A stretch of 64,000 nt of DNA from Marinobacter nauticus (GCF_019801015.1 NZ_JAHVJZ010000001.1:310001-374000), one strand, 5' to 3'; counted from the first letter of the stretch, positions 1 through 10,916 are shown. Made by a program: numbers and translations. The notes: generated from the sequence alone by a model not told the origin.

Positions 1-1335
1 CGGCAGGTTGGTACCGGTGTTGATGGCCACGGCCAGCATGTCGAACTGGTCGCGGGTGATCTGACCCTGCAGCAGCGCGGCTTTCACTTCGTTGATGTAC
101 ACGGTGCCCACAAACACGTTGTCAGACACCATGGAAAGCGCCCCGTTTGCCAGGTAGAACATCACCGACTGGGTATTGCCCTCGAACTGCAGCACCCAGT
201 GAATCACCGGATAGAACAGCTTCTGGTCGATGATCACACCGACAATGGCAAAGAAAACGGCCAGCAGCGCGGTAAAGGGCAGGGCCTCTTCAAACGCTTT
301 GCCCAGGCTGTGTTCGTCGATGACACCGTTAAACGCTGTACAGAGGATGATGACGGACAGACCGATCAGACCCACCGCCGCGAGGTGCAGCGCCAGACCC
401 ACGATCAGCCAAAGACCGACCAGCGCCTGAACGATCAGCTGCATCTTCTCTTTGTTGGTACGGTTTTCGTCTTCGTGGTTGGCGAAGTCCACCAGGATTT
501 GGCGTACCGGCTCCGGCAGCGGTGCGCCGTAACCAAACCACTTCATCTTTTCCACCACGACACAGGTCAGCAGGCCAGCCACCAGAACCGGCAGGCTCAC
601 CGGCGCCATGCGCAGGAAGAATTCACCGAAATCCCATCCGGCCTGAGCTGCGATGATCAGGTTCTGAGGTTCGCCCACCATGGTGCATACGCCACCCAGG
701 GCAGTACCCACACCGGCGTGCATCATCAGGTTACGCAGGAACGCGCGGAAGTCTTCCAGGTCGTCTTTGGACAGCTGAATGCTTTCGTCGTCGTTGTGGT
801 CGTGGCTTTGCTGGAAGTTCTTGCCGGAAGCCACTTTGTGGTAGATGGCGTAGAAACCGACGGCCACACTGATGACCACGGCGATGACGGTCAGCGCGTC
901 AAGGAACGCGGACAGGAACGCCGCCGCCATACAGAACGCCACGGACACGACCGCTTTCGACTTAATCCGGGTGATCAGTTTGGTAAAGATGAAGAGCAAC
1001 AGCTGCTTCATAAAATAGATGCCCGCGACCATGAAGATCAGCAGCAGGATGACTTCCAGGTTGGCTTCAATTTCATGCAGCACCTGGTTGGGCGAGGTCA
1101 TGCCGATGGCGACGGCCTCAATGGCCAGCAGACCGCCTGGTTGCAGGGGGTAGCATTTGAGGGCCATGGCCAGGGTAAAGATAAACTCGACCACCAGCAG
1201 CCAGCCGGCGACGAAGGGGTCAAGCATAAAGACCAGGGGGTTAATCAACAAGAAGGCCAGGATGGCCGCCTTATACCACTTAGGGGCGCTGCCCAGAAAA
1301 TTCTGGAAGAATGCCTGTTGTAATGATACCGCCAT
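1..1335 (-). CDS. nhaB: Na+/H+ antiporter NhaB (C-terminus cut by window edge)
   Basis: Inner-membrane sodium/proton antiporter that exports Na+ in exchange for protons. I translated the minus strand from the ATG at 1335 and found 445 uninterrupted codons running off the window. The protein begins [20 protein letters not shown] and alternates hydrophobic helices with short loops, including a charged histidine-rich loop ([13 protein letters not shown]). Later segments such as [17 protein letters not shown] fit NhaB closely. Family members are about 500-530 residues, so roughly the last 80 are missing. It diverges from fadR, the same neighbour as in Escherichia coli and relatives, which supports the call. 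The 270-base gap between them must hold both promoters. Confidence 0.95.
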   Translation of the reverse strand, partial: MAVSLQQAFFQNFLGSAPKWYKAAILAFLLINPLVFMLDPFVAGWLLVVEFIFTLAMALKCYPLQPGGLLAIEAVAIGMTSPNQVLHEIEANLEVILLLIFMVAGIYFMKQLLLFIFTKLITRIKSKAVVSVAFCMAAAFLSAFLDALTVIAVVISVAVGFYAIYHKVASGKNFQQSHDHNDDESIQLSKDDLEDFRAFLRNLMMHAGVGTALGGVCTMVGEPQNLIIAAQAGWDFGEFFLRMAPVSLPVLVAGLLTCVVVEKMKWFGYGAPLPEPVRQILVDFANHEDENRTNKEKMQLIVQALVGLWLIVGLALHLAAVGLIGLSVIILCTAFNGVIDEHSLGKAFEEALPFTALLAVFFAIVGVIIDQKLFYPVIHWVLQFEGNTQSVMFYLANGALSMVSDNVFVGTVYINEVKAALLQGQITRDQFDMLAVAINTGTNLP

Positions 1336-1406
1336 GATTTCCTCAGGGGCTGGGAGAGACTCACGAAGAGTCGATGTTATGATTTTAACGGCGGATTTTA
1401 ATGCGA

Positions 1407-1429
1407 ATGCAGTCACAAAGTCACTGCAT
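1407..1429. promoter_or_regulatory. Inverted repeat upstream of nhaB
   Basis: ATGCAGT and ACTGCAT form perfect 7-base arms around a 9-base centre, about 70-95 bases upstream of the nhaB start. It may be an operator for nhaB. No regulator is identified and a chance dyad is possible. Confidence 0.3.
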
Positions 1430-1530
1430 AAGAACATTTCCTCACCAGTGAATAACGCTATGTGACGAATTCGTGTGCAGTTGTTGTGGGTGCAGATTGT
1501 AGATGGGATACCATTTGGGGCGGCACTGAC

Positions 1531-1558
1531 TTCCTATTTCACCCCCCTCTGGTATGAT
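1531..1558 (+). promoter_or_regulatory. Possible fadR promoter
   Basis: A good -10 hexamer TATGAT lies at 1553-1558, preceded after 16 bases by a weak -35-like TTCCTA. The fadR start follows 47 bases downstream, without an obvious strong ribosome site. The -10 is convincing by eye and the -35 is not. Confidence 0.35.
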
Positions 1559-1605
1559 CACCCGACAACTAGAAGCGATAACACGATTAACAGGCTGCCG
1601 TATCC

Positions 1606-2325
1606 ATGATTATTAAAGCTCAAAGCCCGGCTGGGTTTGCCGAAGAGTACATCGTCAAGTCCATATGGAATAACAAGTTCCCTCCGGGGTCCATCCTCCC
1701 AGCTGAGCGCGAACTGTCTGAGCTCATCGGCGTAACCCGCACCACGCTGCGGGAGGTGCTGCAACGTTTGGCTCGTGACGGTTGGCTGAGCATTCAGCAC
1801 GGTAAGCCGACCCGGGTCAACAACTTCTGGGAGACCTCTGGTCTGAACATCCTGGAAACCATTGCCCGTCTGGATCAGGATGGGGTGCCTGAGCTGATGG
1901 ACCAACTGTTGGCTGCCCGCACCAACATCAGCAGCATCTATCTGCGTTCTGCGGTACGTCATTGCCCTGACAAGGTTCTGGAGCTGGTGAAAGAAGCCGC
2001 TGAACTGCCGGAAGATGGCGCGGCCTTTGCGGACTTTGACTACCACTTCAACCACTCGGTGGCGTTCGCCTCCGGTAACCCGATCTATTCCCTGATTCTG
2101 AACGGCTTTAAAGGCCTGTACAGCCGGGTAGGGCGCTACTACTTCACCAGCGAAGAGGGCCGTGAACTGGCTCGCGCCTACTATCGGGAACTGGGTGAAC
2201 TGGCGGCCAAGCGAGACCACGAAGCGGTGATGCCGCTGGTCCGCCGTTACGGTATGGGTTCCGGCAAGATCTGGCAGAAGATCCGCGGCGATATGCCGAA
2301 GGACATCGCTGAAACCAAGATCTGA
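1606..2325 (+). CDS. fadR: Fatty-acid metabolism transcription factor FadR
   Basis: GntR-family regulator that represses fatty-acid degradation genes and activates unsaturated fatty-acid synthesis; long-chain acyl-CoA releases it from DNA. At 239 residues it has the same length as E. coli FadR. The N-terminal winged helix-turn-helix (about residues 1-75) contains [20 protein letters not shown] and [20 protein letters not shown], typical of the family. The remaining helical part is the acyl-CoA-binding domain. It lies between divergent nhaB and convergent spoVR, the enterobacterial order. Its stop codon directly abuts the spoVR stop. Confidence 0.96.
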   Translation: MIIKAQSPAGFAEEYIVKSIWNNKFPPGSILPAERELSELIGVTRTTLREVLQRLARDGWLSIQHGKPTRVNNFWETSGLNILETIARLDQDGVPELMDQLLAARTNISSIYLRSAVRHCPDKVLELVKEAAELPEDGAAFADFDYHFNHSVAFASGNPIYSLILNGFKGLYSRVGRYYFTSEEGRELARAYYRELGELAAKRDHEAVMPLVRRYGMGSGKIWQKIRGDMPKDIAETKI

Positions 2326-3834
2326 TCACTCTCTTGGTTTATCCGGGCAGCGTGCGATCAATTCCACGCTGCCGTTGTCCTGCTCCTGCTCCAACAGCAC
2401 ATCAAATCCCCACAAGCGATGCAGGTGTCGCATCACTTCTTCCTTACTGTCCGCCAATGGGATGCGATCCTGAGGCGTATAGCGCAACACCAGGCTGCGG
2501 TCCCCGCGCACTTTCACATTCCAGATCTGAATGTTCGGCTCCAGGTTGCTCAGGTTGTACTGACGCGCCATTGCCGCACGCAACTCCCGGTATCCCTGTT
2601 CATCATGAATGGCTGACACCTCAAGGTAATTCTTGCGGTCGTCGTCGCGCACGCCAAACAGCTTGAACTGACGCATCAGTCGCGGGGAGAGGTACTGGGC
2701 GATAAAGCTCTCATCCTTAAAGTTGGCCATGGCGAAATGCAGGGCATCAAGCCAGTTGGTGTCGACGAGGTCGGGGAACCACTCACGGTCTTCCGGATCC
2801 GGCTCTTCACAGATCCGGCGGATGTCCTGAAACATGGCAAAGCCAAGAGCATAGGGGTTGATGCCGTTGTAATAGGGACTGTTGTAGGCCGGTTGGGCGA
2901 CCACATTGGTGTGATTGTGGAGGAATTCCAGCATAAAGCGGTCGGTGACTTTGCCTTCGTCGTACAGGTGATTGAGGATGGTGTAGTGCCAGAACGTGGC
3001 CCAGCCTTCGTTCATCACCTGAGTTTGCTTCTGAGGGTAAAAGTACTGGGAAATCTTACGCACAATGCGGACCAGTTCCCGTTGCCAGGACTCCAGAAGC
3101 GGGGCGTTTTTCTCAATAAAGTAGAGCAGGTTTTCCTGCGGGTCAGGCGGGAAGCGGACTTCGTCCTGCTCCTGAGCTTCTGACTTGGTCTGGGGCAGGG
3201 TGCGCCACAGGTCGTTGACCTGAGTTTGCAGGTATTCTTCCCGCTCCTTCTGCCGCTGCTTCTCTTCCCGCAGGGAGATCTCGGCGGGGCGTTTGTAGCG
3301 GTCCACGCCGTAATTCATCAGGGCATGGCAGGAGTCCAGCAACTCCTCTACCGCGTCGATGCCATGGGCCTGCTCGCAATCTGCAATGTACTTCTTGGCA
3401 AACAGCAGGTAGTCGATGATGGAGTCGGCGTCGGTCCAGGTGCGGAACAGGTAGTTGCCCTTAAAAAAGCTGTTGTGGCCGAAGCTGGCGTGCGCCATCA
3501 CCAGCGCCTGCATGGTAATGGTGTTTTCCTCCATCAGGTAAGCGATGCAGGGATTGGAGTTAATGACGATCTCGTAGGCCAGCCCCATCTGGCCCCGTTT
3601 GTAGTGCTGCTCGGTTTCAATGAACTTCTTCCCAAAGGACCAGTGGGCGTAGCCAATGGGCATGCCTACGCTGGCGTAGGCGTCCATCATCTGTTCGGCG
3701 GTGATCACCTCAATCTGGTTGGGGTAGGTATCCAGCCGATAATGATCCGCCACCCGGGCAATTTCGCTCTGATAGCGTTCCAGCAGATCGAAGGTCCAAT
3801 CCGGACCGTCCGGCAACGGTTTATGCTCTGCCAT
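2326..3834 (-). CDS. ycgB: SpoVR/YcgB family protein
   Basis: Member of the SpoVR family, proteins of poorly understood function linked to stationary phase and sporulation. The 502-residue length is close to E. coli YcgB. Conserved blocks include YPNQIEVITAEQMMDAYAS, GMPIGYAHWSFGKKF and YEIVINSNPCIAYLMEENT. I chose the ATG at 3834, not a GTG two codons upstream, because a purine-rich GGGGGAG lies five bases before it. It is the last gene of a prkA-yeaH-spoVR operon, a trio conserved across proteobacteria. A shared role with the PrkA kinase is inferred from that conservation. Confidence 0.93.
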   Translation of the reverse strand: MAEHKPLPDGPDWTFDLLERYQSEIARVADHYRLDTYPNQIEVITAEQMMDAYASVGMPIGYAHWSFGKKFIETEQHYKRGQMGLAYEIVINSNPCIAYLMEENTITMQALVMAHASFGHNSFFKGNYLFRTWTDADSIIDYLLFAKKYIADCEQAHGIDAVEELLDSCHALMNYGVDRYKRPAEISLREEKQRQKEREEYLQTQVNDLWRTLPQTKSEAQEQDEVRFPPDPQENLLYFIEKNAPLLESWQRELVRIVRKISQYFYPQKQTQVMNEGWATFWHYTILNHLYDEGKVTDRFMLEFLHNHTNVVAQPAYNSPYYNGINPYALGFAMFQDIRRICEEPDPEDREWFPDLVDTNWLDALHFAMANFKDESFIAQYLSPRLMRQFKLFGVRDDDRKNYLEVSAIHDEQGYRELRAAMARQYNLSNLEPNIQIWNVKVRGDRSLVLRYTPQDRIPLADSKEEVMRHLHRLWGFDVLLEQEQDNGSVELIARCPDKPRE

Positions 3835-3855
3835 AGTCACTCCCCCCTGGAAAAG

Positions 3856-5124
3856 TCACGCGGCCTGCTTTTTGAACAGCTCGCGGAAAACCGGGTAGAT
3901 GTCCTCCACCGAGCGAATATGTTGCATGGCAAAGTGGGGATTCACCTTGGCCAGGGTTTCATACTCGCGCCACAGTGTCTGGTGGGCCCGGTTGGTGATT
4001 TCGATGTAGGTGTAGTAGCGACAGACCGGAAGAATCTTCTTCTCCATCCATTCCCGGCACTGCGGTGAATCGTCTGCCCAGTTGTCGCCATCAGAGGCCT
4101 GGGCCACGTAGATGTTCCATTCGTTGGCCGGATAACGCTCGGCCTGGATCTCATGCATCATCTTCAGCGCACTGGAGACGATGGTGCCCCCGGTTTCCTG
4201 GCTGTAGAAAAACTCGTGCTCATCCACCTCTTTGGCTTGGGTGTGGTGACGGATAAACACCACGTCCAGCGCCTTGTAGGTACGGGTCAGGAACAGGTAA
4301 AGCAGGATATAGAAGCGTTTGGCCATGTCCTTGGTGGCCTGGTCCATTGAGCCGGACACATCCATCAGGCAGAACATCACCGCTTTGGAGGTGGGCACCG
4401 GCCGCTGGGTAAACGCGTTGTAGCGCAGGTCGAAGGTGTCGATGAAGGGCACCGCATCAATCCGGCGCTTCAGCTCCGCAATCTCCTCCCGCAACGCCTG
4501 AATTCGCTCCGCACTGGAACCAGGCGTATCCAGCATGGTTTTTAATGCGGTCTCCAGCTCGGCAAGCTGCTTTTTCTTGCCGGAGGTGAGGGCGGTACGA
4601 CGGGCCAGAGACTGCCGCAGTGAACGGACAATATGGATGTTGGCGGGCACCCCGTCGGTGGTAACACCGGCGCGGAAGGTTTTGAACTCCACCAGTTTGT
4701 CCAGGCTGTTGCGCTGGAGGTTGGGCAGTGCCAGGTCATCAAACAACAGGTCGAGATACTCGTCCTTGGAGATGGTGAAGACAAAGTCGTCTTCACCTTC
4801 GCCGCTGTTCGACGCCTGACCCTTACCGGCGCCACCGGCGCCGCCGGCAGGCGGGCGCTCAATGCGGTCACCGCGGGTAAACTGGTCGTTACCCGGGTGG
4901 ACGCGCTCCCGATCGCCGCCAGCGCCATGATGAAAGACCGGCTCCGTGATGTTTTTACTCGGAATGCTGATCTGTTCACCACTGTCGACGTCGGTGACGC
5001 TGCGGTTGGTCACCGCATCGGAAACCGCCTTCTTTATCTGCTGTTTATAACGGCGCAGAAATCGTTGGCGGTTTACCGTGCTCTTGCCCTTGGCGTTAAG
5101 ACGCCGGTCAATAAAGTGGGCCAT
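3856..5124 (-). CDS. yeaH: YeaH/YhbH family protein (DUF444)
   Basis: DUF444 protein of 422 residues with a von Willebrand A-like region: [20 protein letters not shown] is a MIDAS-type DxSxS segment. The N-terminal [19 protein letters not shown] and the C-terminal [12 protein letters not shown] match E. coli YeaH. A glycine-rich linker follows the N-terminal region. The ATG at 5124 is preceded by GGAGG seven bases away, so the TTG two codons upstream is unlikely. Its start is 13 bases from the prkA stop, indicating co-transcription. YeaH is known as the genetic partner of the YeaG kinase in nitrogen-starvation and stationary-phase stress; its biochemical role is not settled. Confidence 0.94.
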   Translation of the reverse strand: MAHFIDRRLNAKGKSTVNRQRFLRRYKQQIKKAVSDAVTNRSVTDVDSGEQISIPSKNITEPVFHHGAGGDRERVHPGNDQFTRGDRIERPPAGGAGGAGKGQASNSGEGEDDFVFTISKDEYLDLLFDDLALPNLQRNSLDKLVEFKTFRAGVTTDGVPANIHIVRSLRQSLARRTALTSGKKKQLAELETALKTMLDTPGSSAERIQALREEIAELKRRIDAVPFIDTFDLRYNAFTQRPVPTSKAVMFCLMDVSGSMDQATKDMAKRFYILLYLFLTRTYKALDVVFIRHHTQAKEVDEHEFFYSQETGGTIVSSALKMMHEIQAERYPANEWNIYVAQASDGDNWADDSPQCREWMEKKILPVCRYYTYIEITNRAHQTLWREYETLAKVNPHFAMQHIRSVEDIYPVFRELFKKQAA

Positions 5125-5137
5125 AGGCAACCTCCCA

Positions 5138-7072
5138 TCAGCTGGACTTCCGGACGCGGAGGTACCACTCGGAGAGCAGACGCACCTGTTTGCGGGTGTA
5201 GCCCTTCTCCATCATGCGGTCCACAAAGTCGTCGTGCTTCTTCTGCTCGTCCGCCGACGTCTTGGTGTTGAAGGAGATCACCGGCAGCAGGTCCTCAGTA
5301 TTGGAGAACATCTTCTTCTCAATCACCGAGCGCAGCTTCTCGTAACTGGTCCAGTTCGGGTTCTTGCCGTTGTGGTTGGCACGCGCCCGAAGCACGAAGT
5401 TGACGATTTCGTTACGGAAGTCCTTGGGATTGCTGATACCAGCCGGCTTTTCGATCTTTTCCAGCTCCGCGTTCAGGGCGGCGCGGTCAAACAGCTGGCC
5501 GGTCTCCGGGTCCCGGTACTCCTGATCCTGGATCCAGAAGTCCGCATAGGTCACGTAGCGATCAAAGATGTTCTGACCGTACTCGCTGTAGGATTCCAGG
5601 TAGGCGGTCTGAATCTCTTTGCCGATAAACTCAACGTATTTCGGGATCAGGTAACCCTTCAGATGCTCAAGGTACTTGTCACCGGCTTCCTGCGGGAACT
5701 GTTCGCGCTCAATCTGCTTTTCGAGCACGTAGAACAGGTGCACCGGATTGGCAGCCACTTCGGAGTGGTCGAAGTTGAATACCCGGGACAGGATCTTAAA
5801 GGCGAATCGGGTAGAGAGCCCGCTCATCCCTTCATCCACACCCGCAAAGTCGCGGTATTCCTGATGGGACTTGGCTTTCGGATCGGTGTCCTTAAGGGTC
5901 TCACCGTCGTACACCCGCATCTTCGAGTAAATGGAGGAGTTTTCCGGATCCTTCAGCCGTGACAGAACACTGAACTGGCTGAGTATCGCCAGCGTGCCAG
6001 GTGCGCACTGGGCATCCACCAACTCGGAATTTGCCAACAGCTTTTCGTAGATCTTCTGCTCTTCGGAAACCCGCAGGCAATAAGGCACTTTGACGATGTA
6101 AACCCGATCGAGGAACGCTTCATTATTTTTGTTGTTGCGGAAGCTCTGCCATTCCGATTCGTTGGAGTGGGCCAGAATGATGCCGCCAAACGGCAGGGCG
6201 GAAAGCCCTTCGGTACCGTTGTAGTTGCCTTCCTGAGTGGCGGTCAGCAGCGGGTGCAGCACCTTGATCGGCGCCTTGAACATCTCCACAAACTCCATCA
6301 CACCCTGGTTGGCTTTACACAGTGCACCGGAATAGGCGTAGGCGTCGGCGTCATCCTGGGCAAAATGCTCAAGTTGGCGAATGTCGACTTTACCCACCAG
6401 AGAGGAGATGTCCTGGTTGTTCTCGTCACCCGGCTCGGTTTTGGCCACCGCGATCTGATCCAGTACCGAGGGGTAGACTTTGGCGACGCGGAACTGGCTG
6501 ATGTCGCCACCGAACTCATGGAGGCGTTTGGCGGCCCAGGGTGAGGTTACGCTGCGCAGGTAGCGTTTGGGCACGCCGTACTCTTTCTCAAGGATTTCGC
6601 CATCCTCATCCATGTCGAACAGGGACAGCGGGCTGTCGTTAACCGGGCTGCGTACGCCGTTGGCGGTCAGTACGTAGATCGGAATGCGGGTCATCAGCCG
6701 CTTCAGTTTCTCGGCCAGGGAGGACTTACCGCCACCCACCGGGCCAAGCAGATACAGAATCTGTTTTGACTCTTCCAGCCCTTGGGCCGCGTGCTTGAGG
6801 TACGCCACGATCTGCTCAATCGCCTCTTCCATGCCATAAAATTCGGCAAAGGCGGGGTAACGGGCGATCACCCGATTGGAGAAGATGCGGGACAGGCGAG
6901 GGTCGAGCGCCGTGTCGATCATTTCCGGTTCGCCGATGGCCATCAGAAGGCGCTCGGCGGCGCTGGCATAGGCCCCGCGATCGGATTTACACAGCTCCAG
7001 ATACTCCTGGAGGCTGTACTCCTCATCACGGGTTTGTTCATAGCGATGCTGGTAATGCTCAAAGATGCTCAT
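5138..7072 (-). CDS. yeaG: PrkA/YeaG serine protein kinase
   Basis: PrkA-type protein kinase with an AAA-like N-terminal ATPase module and a C-terminal kinase-related region. The 644-residue length equals that of E. coli YeaG. The P-loop GPVGGGKSS is at about residues 110-118. Long stretches such as [19 protein letters not shown] and [20 protein letters not shown] are characteristic. In enterobacteria this kinase affects sustained nitrogen starvation and the RpoS response. It heads the yeaG-yeaH-ycgB operon. Upstream I saw only weak GG-N10-GC patterns of the sigma-54 kind (listed under rejected items). Confidence 0.97.
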   Translation of the reverse strand: MSIFEHYQHRYEQTRDEEYSLQEYLELCKSDRGAYASAAERLLMAIGEPEMIDTALDPRLSRIFSNRVIARYPAFAEFYGMEEAIEQIVAYLKHAAQGLEESKQILYLLGPVGGGKSSLAEKLKRLMTRIPIYVLTANGVRSPVNDSPLSLFDMDEDGEILEKEYGVPKRYLRSVTSPWAAKRLHEFGGDISQFRVAKVYPSVLDQIAVAKTEPGDENNQDISSLVGKVDIRQLEHFAQDDADAYAYSGALCKANQGVMEFVEMFKAPIKVLHPLLTATQEGNYNGTEGLSALPFGGIILAHSNESEWQSFRNNKNNEAFLDRVYIVKVPYCLRVSEEQKIYEKLLANSELVDAQCAPGTLAILSQFSVLSRLKDPENSSIYSKMRVYDGETLKDTDPKAKSHQEYRDFAGVDEGMSGLSTRFAFKILSRVFNFDHSEVAANPVHLFYVLEKQIEREQFPQEAGDKYLEHLKGYLIPKYVEFIGKEIQTAYLESYSEYGQNIFDRYVTYADFWIQDQEYRDPETGQLFDRAALNAELEKIEKPAGISNPKDFRNEIVNFVLRARANHNGKNPNWTSYEKLRSVIEKKMFSNTEDLLPVISFNTKTSADEQKKHDDFVDRMMEKGYTRKQVRLLSEWYLRVRKSS

Positions 7073-7343
7073 GTGTCACCCCCCAAAGTCGCGAATGCCA
7101 CAGAATGCGGCCGCGGTGAAAGAACGTAACCTCCCGGTAAGCGTAGACCGATTCTCCCTAACCTGTTCACTGTGCAAGTAAAAACCGACAGATCTTCTTC
7201 GCTTTTCCTGAGCTTAGAGCGGTGAAACTGCCGGGCTTGCTTCCCCTAGTAGACCCTCTTGTACGGACTGGTATTGCATCCAGATTACCCTGTTTCGGCG
7301 TGTGGGTGGTGAAAAAGTGACCAGTGTTTGCGGTTGCTGAGAC
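7073..7343 (-). promoter_or_regulatory. Upstream region of the prkA operon
   Basis: About 270 gene-free bases lie between the prkA start and the sodB terminator. The segment must contain the prkA promoter. I could not fix a convincing sigma-70 or sigma-54 site, and no RNA gene or repeat stands out. Confidence 0.4.
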
Positions 7344-7368
7344 AAAAAAAGAGGGCCGAAGCCCTCTT
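7344..7368 (-). terminator. Rho-independent terminator of sodB
   Basis: On the minus strand an AAGAGGGC / GCCCTCTT stem with a TTCG-type tetraloop (7349-7368) is followed by seven Ts, just past the sodB stop. Stem and T-run are both strong. Confidence 0.93.
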
Positions 7369-7394
7369 AGTTATGAATGAACGGGGAATGCCAA

Positions 7395-7976
7395 TCAGGC
7401 AAAGTTTTCGTTAACGAAGTCCCAGTTCACCAGGTTCCAGAACGCGTCCATGTAAGTCGGACGGGCGTTACGGTAGTCGATGTAGTAAGCGTGTTCCCAC
7501 AGGTCCACAGTCAGCAGCGGGGTGACACCCTCTTCGGTCAGCGGGGTAGCAGCGTTGCTGGTGTTGACGATGGCCAGGCTGCCGTCGGCGTTTTTAACCA
7601 GCCAGGTCCAGGAGGAGCCGAAATTGTTCACGGCAGAGTCGGTGAACTTGGCTTTGAAAGCGTCGAAAGAACCAAAAGCGGCGTTGATCGCGTCAGCGAT
7701 GGCGCCCTTGGCTTCGCCACCGCCGTTCGGGGACAGGCAGTGCCAGTAGAAAGTGTGATTCCAAATCTGGGCTGCGTTGTTGAATACGCCACCGGTGGAG
7801 GTTTTCACAATCTCTTCCAGAGATTTGTCCGCCATCTCGGTGCCTTCAACCAGGCCGTTCAGCTTGGTGACGTAAGTCGCGTGGTGCTTGCCGTGGTGAA
7901 ACTCCAGAGTCTCAGCAGAGATGTGGGGCTCCAGTGCATCTTTTGCGTACGGCAGGGCCGGAAGTTCAAACGCCAT
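7395..7976 (-). CDS. sodB: Iron superoxide dismutase SodB
   Basis: Cytoplasmic superoxide dismutase converting superoxide to peroxide and oxygen. The 193 residues match the Fe-SOD family in length. Metal ligands are visible: His27 in EFHHGKHH, His74 in IWNHTFYW, and Asp158 and His162 in [20 protein letters not shown] and the [11 protein letters not shown] block favour iron over manganese. The gene stands alone with its own terminator and diverges from grxD. A minus-strand ribosome site GAGAAGAG precedes the start. Confidence 0.97.
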   Translation of the reverse strand: MAFELPALPYAKDALEPHISAETLEFHHGKHHATYVTKLNGLVEGTEMADKSLEEIVKTSTGGVFNNAAQIWNHTFYWHCLSPNGGGEAKGAIADAINAAFGSFDAFKAKFTDSAVNNFGSSWTWLVKNADGSLAIVNTSNAATPLTEEGVTPLLTVDLWEHAYYIDYRNARPTYMDAFWNLVNWDFVNENFA

Positions 7977-8116
7977 TGCTCTTCTCCATTTGATATTAGA
8001 GGTGTGTTATCCGTGTGCTGGTCGTCATTCTAACGGAGGAAAAGGTGAGGCGCATCAACTTATGGCTGGAACAAAATTCGGTTGGTGAAATTTTTAGCCA
8101 CAGAAATAATGGTGTT

Positions 8117-8144
8117 TTGTCCGCCTGTCACATTGGCTTAGAAT
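8117..8144 (+). promoter_or_regulatory. Likely grxD promoter
   Basis: TTGTCC and TAGAAT are separated by 16 bases, ending 36 bases before the grxD ATG. Both hexamers are good sigma-70 matches. Assigned by eye only. Confidence 0.5.
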
Positions 8145-8180
8145 GGGAGCAGGTTCACAACCATAGAGACAGACGTATTC

Positions 8181-8513
8181 ATGGATACCGTAGAAAAGAT
8201 CAAAAGTCAGATCGCTGAAAACCCTATCATCCTGTACATGAAAGGGTCCCCCAAGCTGCCCAGCTGTGGCTTCTCTGCTCAGGCAGCCCAGGCGCTGATG
8301 AACTGCGGTGAGCAGTTTGCCTACGTGGATATCCTGCAAAACCCCGACATTCGTGCCGAACTGCCGGCTTACGCCAACTGGCCGACCTTCCCGCAACTGT
8401 GGGTTGAAGGTGAGCTGATCGGTGGCTGTGACATCATCATGGAGATGTTCCAGAAGGGTGAGCTGCAGGAACTGATCAAAGAGAGCGCGGCCAAGCGCGC
8501 TGCCGCAGAGTAA
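8181..8513 (+). CDS. grxD: Monothiol glutaredoxin GrxD
   Basis: Monothiol CGFS-type glutaredoxin, which holds and transfers [2Fe-2S] clusters with glutathione, often together with BolA proteins. It has 110 residues. The active motif CGFS begins at Cys29, preceded by ILYMKGSPKLPS as in the family. WPTFPQLWVEGELIGGCDI is the glutathione-binding half. The C-terminus ends in an alanine- and lysine-rich tail. The gene is monocistronic and ends at a bidirectional terminator shared with speB. Placement opposite sodB puts two iron/oxidative-stress genes back to back. Confidence 0.96.
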   Translation: MDTVEKIKSQIAENPIILYMKGSPKLPSCGFSAQAAQALMNCGEQFAYVDILQNPDIRAELPAYANWPTFPQLWVEGELIGGCDIIMEMFQKGELQELIKESAAKRAAAE

Positions 8514-8527
8514 CGTCTTCGGGTAAG

Positions 8528-8558
8528 AAAAAACGGCGCCTTTCGGCGCCGTTTTTTA
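8528..8558. terminator. Bidirectional terminator between grxD and speB
   Basis: CGGCGCC (8534-8540) and GGCGCCG (8545-8551) form a stem around TTTC. It is flanked by an A-run on the left and a T-run on the right, so it can end transcription of both convergent genes. Confidence 0.93.
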
Positions 8559-9485
8559 TTTGGTTCCTTTCAGGCGAACCGCCTGAAGGTGGAGCATCTC
8601 GGTGGCGAGCGTGGCGCCAGCCAGCGCGGTCAGGTCGGCGTGGTCGTAGGCCGGGGCCACTTCCACCACGTCCATACCGACGATGTTCAGCCCTTTCAGG
8701 CCGCGGATGATCTTCATCGCTTTGTCGGTGGTGATGCCGCCACAAACCGGGGTGCCGGTACCCGGGGCAAACGCCGGGTCGAGGCAATCAATGTCAAAGG
8801 TCAGGTAGATCGGCAGGTCGCCCACCCGGGCACGGATCGCTTCGACAATGGCCTCGGCACTCATGTCGTTGGCGCGGTCCGCTTCCACCACTTCATAACC
8901 GTGATTGTCACGAGTGTACTCAGTGCGAATGCCAATCTGGATGGAGTGCGCCGGATCCACCAGGCCCTCATTGGGGGCGTGGTAGAACATGGTGCCATGA
9001 TCGTACCGGCCACCAGCGTGGTAGGTGTCGGTATGGGCATCAAAGTGCACCAGTGCCATCTTCCCGTAGTGCTTGGCGTGGGCCCGCAGCAGCGGCAGCG
9101 TAATAAAGTGGTCGCCGCCGAAGGTCAGCATGACTTTCCCGGCGTTGATCATCTGGTCGGCATGAGCGGTCAGACGGGTCATCATCTGCTCGCTGTCGCC
9201 GCAGTCAAACACCAGGTCGCCGCAGTCCACCATCTTCAGTTGTTCACGCAGGTCAAAATCCCAGGGCCAGCGGCAGCCTTCCCAGGCGAGATTAACGGAC
9301 GCTTTGCGCAACGCTTCAGGGCCCTGACGGGCACCGGAACGGCCGGTAGTGGCCAGGTCGAAGGGAACGCCGGTGATCACCAGATCAGCGTCAGATTCGG
9401 CCGGTCGGAAGTCCAGCGGTTGGCGAAGAAAGCCAAAAGCGTTGCTGTACAGTGAGTAATCAGGATGGTTGGCGAGAGTAGCCAT
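8556..9485 (-). CDS. speB: Agmatinase SpeB
   Basis: Ureohydrolase that splits agmatine into putrescine and urea in polyamine synthesis. It has 309 residues, against 306 in E. coli. Manganese-binding motifs are intact: GGDH at 123-126, DAHTD at 149-153 and DIDCLDP from Asp231. The N-terminal [13 protein letters not shown] and the [20 protein letters not shown] block are near copies of enterobacterial SpeB. That favours agmatinase over arginase or guanidinobutyrase. The usual partner speA (arginine decarboxylase) is not in this window. Confidence 0.95.
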   Translation of the reverse strand: MATLANHPDYSLYSNAFGFLRQPLDFRPAESDADLVITGVPFDLATTGRSGARQGPEALRKASVNLAWEGCRWPWDFDLREQLKMVDCGDLVFDCGDSEQMMTRLTAHADQMINAGKVMLTFGGDHFITLPLLRAHAKHYGKMALVHFDAHTDTYHAGGRYDHGTMFYHAPNEGLVDPAHSIQIGIRTEYTRDNHGYEVVEADRANDMSAEAIVEAIRARVGDLPIYLTFDIDCLDPAFAPGTGTPVCGGITTDKAMKIIRGLKGLNIVGMDVVEVAPAYDHADLTALAGATLATEMLHLQAVRLKGTK

Positions 9486-9680
9486 AGTGCTCCAATAAAC
9501 CGTGTCGGACTGAATTAGCCCAAAACAAATCGCTGTTCATTTTCCTTCAGCCGCACGAAGTTGTCACCTAGGACCGTTATGAATTGCTAAAAAACCTGAC
9601 AGCGTGGCTTGGCACGGACCATTGGACAGCTTTGCGATCCAGTCATAAGGTCAAAGAAAGCCAATGATCTGTGAGGGTCT

Positions 9681-10796
9681 ATGCGTGGTCTTCTGCTTCT
9701 GGCGTTTCTGACCGGCTGCTCGTCGTCGGTGCCTCAGCCTCCGGACGTCAGTCTGGCACCGTTACCTGCGCCGGAAAATCATCAGTATCTGGTAGAGCGT
9801 CTTTCCGCCGCACTGAACCTGGGTGATCAGGGCGATCTGCGGGGCATGATTCAGCCGCCACATCCTCTGGCGCAATGGGAGCCGGAGTTACGCGATGATC
9901 CGGCCTGGCAGACATTAGTGGACCAATGGGTTGAAGAGCTGGTGCTGCATGCCGGTGCCGGGGAGTGGCAGCTGCGTGAAGTGACGCCGCTGGGGATGGG
10001 CTGGCGGGCTGAGTATCGGCTGGTGCACGAAAACTTTGCGGTGGAGTACTTCTACTTCGACATTGGTGATGGGCCGCTGGGCTCAACGGTTGAGGACATG
10101 GGGAACCACCTGTTTCAGATGAGCCAGGTGCAGCTGATGGACCACCTCTACCATCAGCTGATGACGGAGTATGGTGAGCCGGAACAACCCTTTGCCGAGT
10201 TCTTCGCATTCCTCCAACCCTATGGCGATGGTTCCGTCGATAAGTCGCTATTTGTTAAAGCCTACGATTCTCTGCCCACTGCGCTGCAACGCAAGTCCCT
10301 GACCCGTGAGCTGGTGCTGCGCACTCTGACCGGCAACGAAAGTGAGTGGTATGTTGGCTTGCCGGGCACACTGGTGCACAAGCTCTATGGTGATGAATAT
10401 CGGTTGATGCAGACCAACAGTTGCCTGTCCGATTTGGAAGCGGACTGTCGCGGGATATTCCAGCGGCTTCCCCCGGAGATCAAAAACGACGTAGCGATGC
10501 AGACTGAAATGGGGATCCGCGCTTTGCAGCGGGGCGAGTTGGATGCCGCCCGAATTCACTCCCAGGCGGCACTGTCTGACAGCGAGGCCTACCTTCCCGC
10601 CTACTGGCTGAGCCTTCAGGTGGCGTTGGGGGATGACGATCATCAGGGCGCCATCGCCAGTCTGGACCGGCTTTCTCGCCAGTTTGACATGCCGCTGGAC
10701 AAGAAAATCCTGTTTGAGGTGTACCCCGCAGCCGGCGAACGCTTGCTGGCGTCTGCCGATTTTTACCAGTGGGCCAAGAGTCTGCAGGACGAGTGA
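9681..10796 (+). CDS. Lipoprotein with a TPR-like C-terminus, unknown function
   Basis: I do not recognise this family. The 371-residue product starts MRGLLLLAFLTGCSSS, a short signal peptide with lipobox LTGC (Cys13). This predicts a lipid-anchored envelope protein. The middle is mixed alpha/beta without motifs I know. The last hundred residues (MGIRALQRGELDAARIHSQA, and ALGDDDHQGAIASLDRLSRQ) look like two degenerate tetratricopeptide helix pairs, suggesting protein-protein contacts. A GTGAGGG sequence before the ATG serves as ribosome site. It is followed, after about 120 bases, by another lipoprotein gene in the same direction. Confidence 0.75.
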   Translation: MRGLLLLAFLTGCSSSVPQPPDVSLAPLPAPENHQYLVERLSAALNLGDQGDLRGMIQPPHPLAQWEPELRDDPAWQTLVDQWVEELVLHAGAGEWQLREVTPLGMGWRAEYRLVHENFAVEYFYFDIGDGPLGSTVEDMGNHLFQMSQVQLMDHLYHQLMTEYGEPEQPFAEFFAFLQPYGDGSVDKSLFVKAYDSLPTALQRKSLTRELVLRTLTGNESEWYVGLPGTLVHKLYGDEYRLMQTNSCLSDLEADCRGIFQRLPPEIKNDVAMQTEMGIRALQRGELDAARIHSQAALSDSEAYLPAYWLSLQVALGDDDHQGAIASLDRLSRQFDMPLDKKILFEVYPAAGERLLASADFYQWAKSLQDE

Positions 10797-10916
10797 GTGA
10801 TGTCGCCCGCAGTGTGACCCTGTTCACGGCTGAGGCCCTGGCCGTTAAAGGGCTTCGACAATGACGTCGTGCCGGATTACTGTTTTTACCAGCAGTTCAA
10901 CAGGATGGAGAGGGTT

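Noticed and set aside
199-1323. Long plus-strand ORF opposite nhaB
   Set aside because: Glutamine/histidine/valine-rich shadow of the nhaB coding strand; the minus-strand product is an obvious antiporter.
7218-7290. Sigma-54-like GG-N10-GC patterns on the minus strand upstream of prkA (7218-7233 and 7275-7290)
   Set aside because: Each keeps only the GG and GC dinucleotides and few other consensus bases, and there are two equally weak options. E. coli yeaGH is known to use sigma-54, but the sequence here does not decide it.
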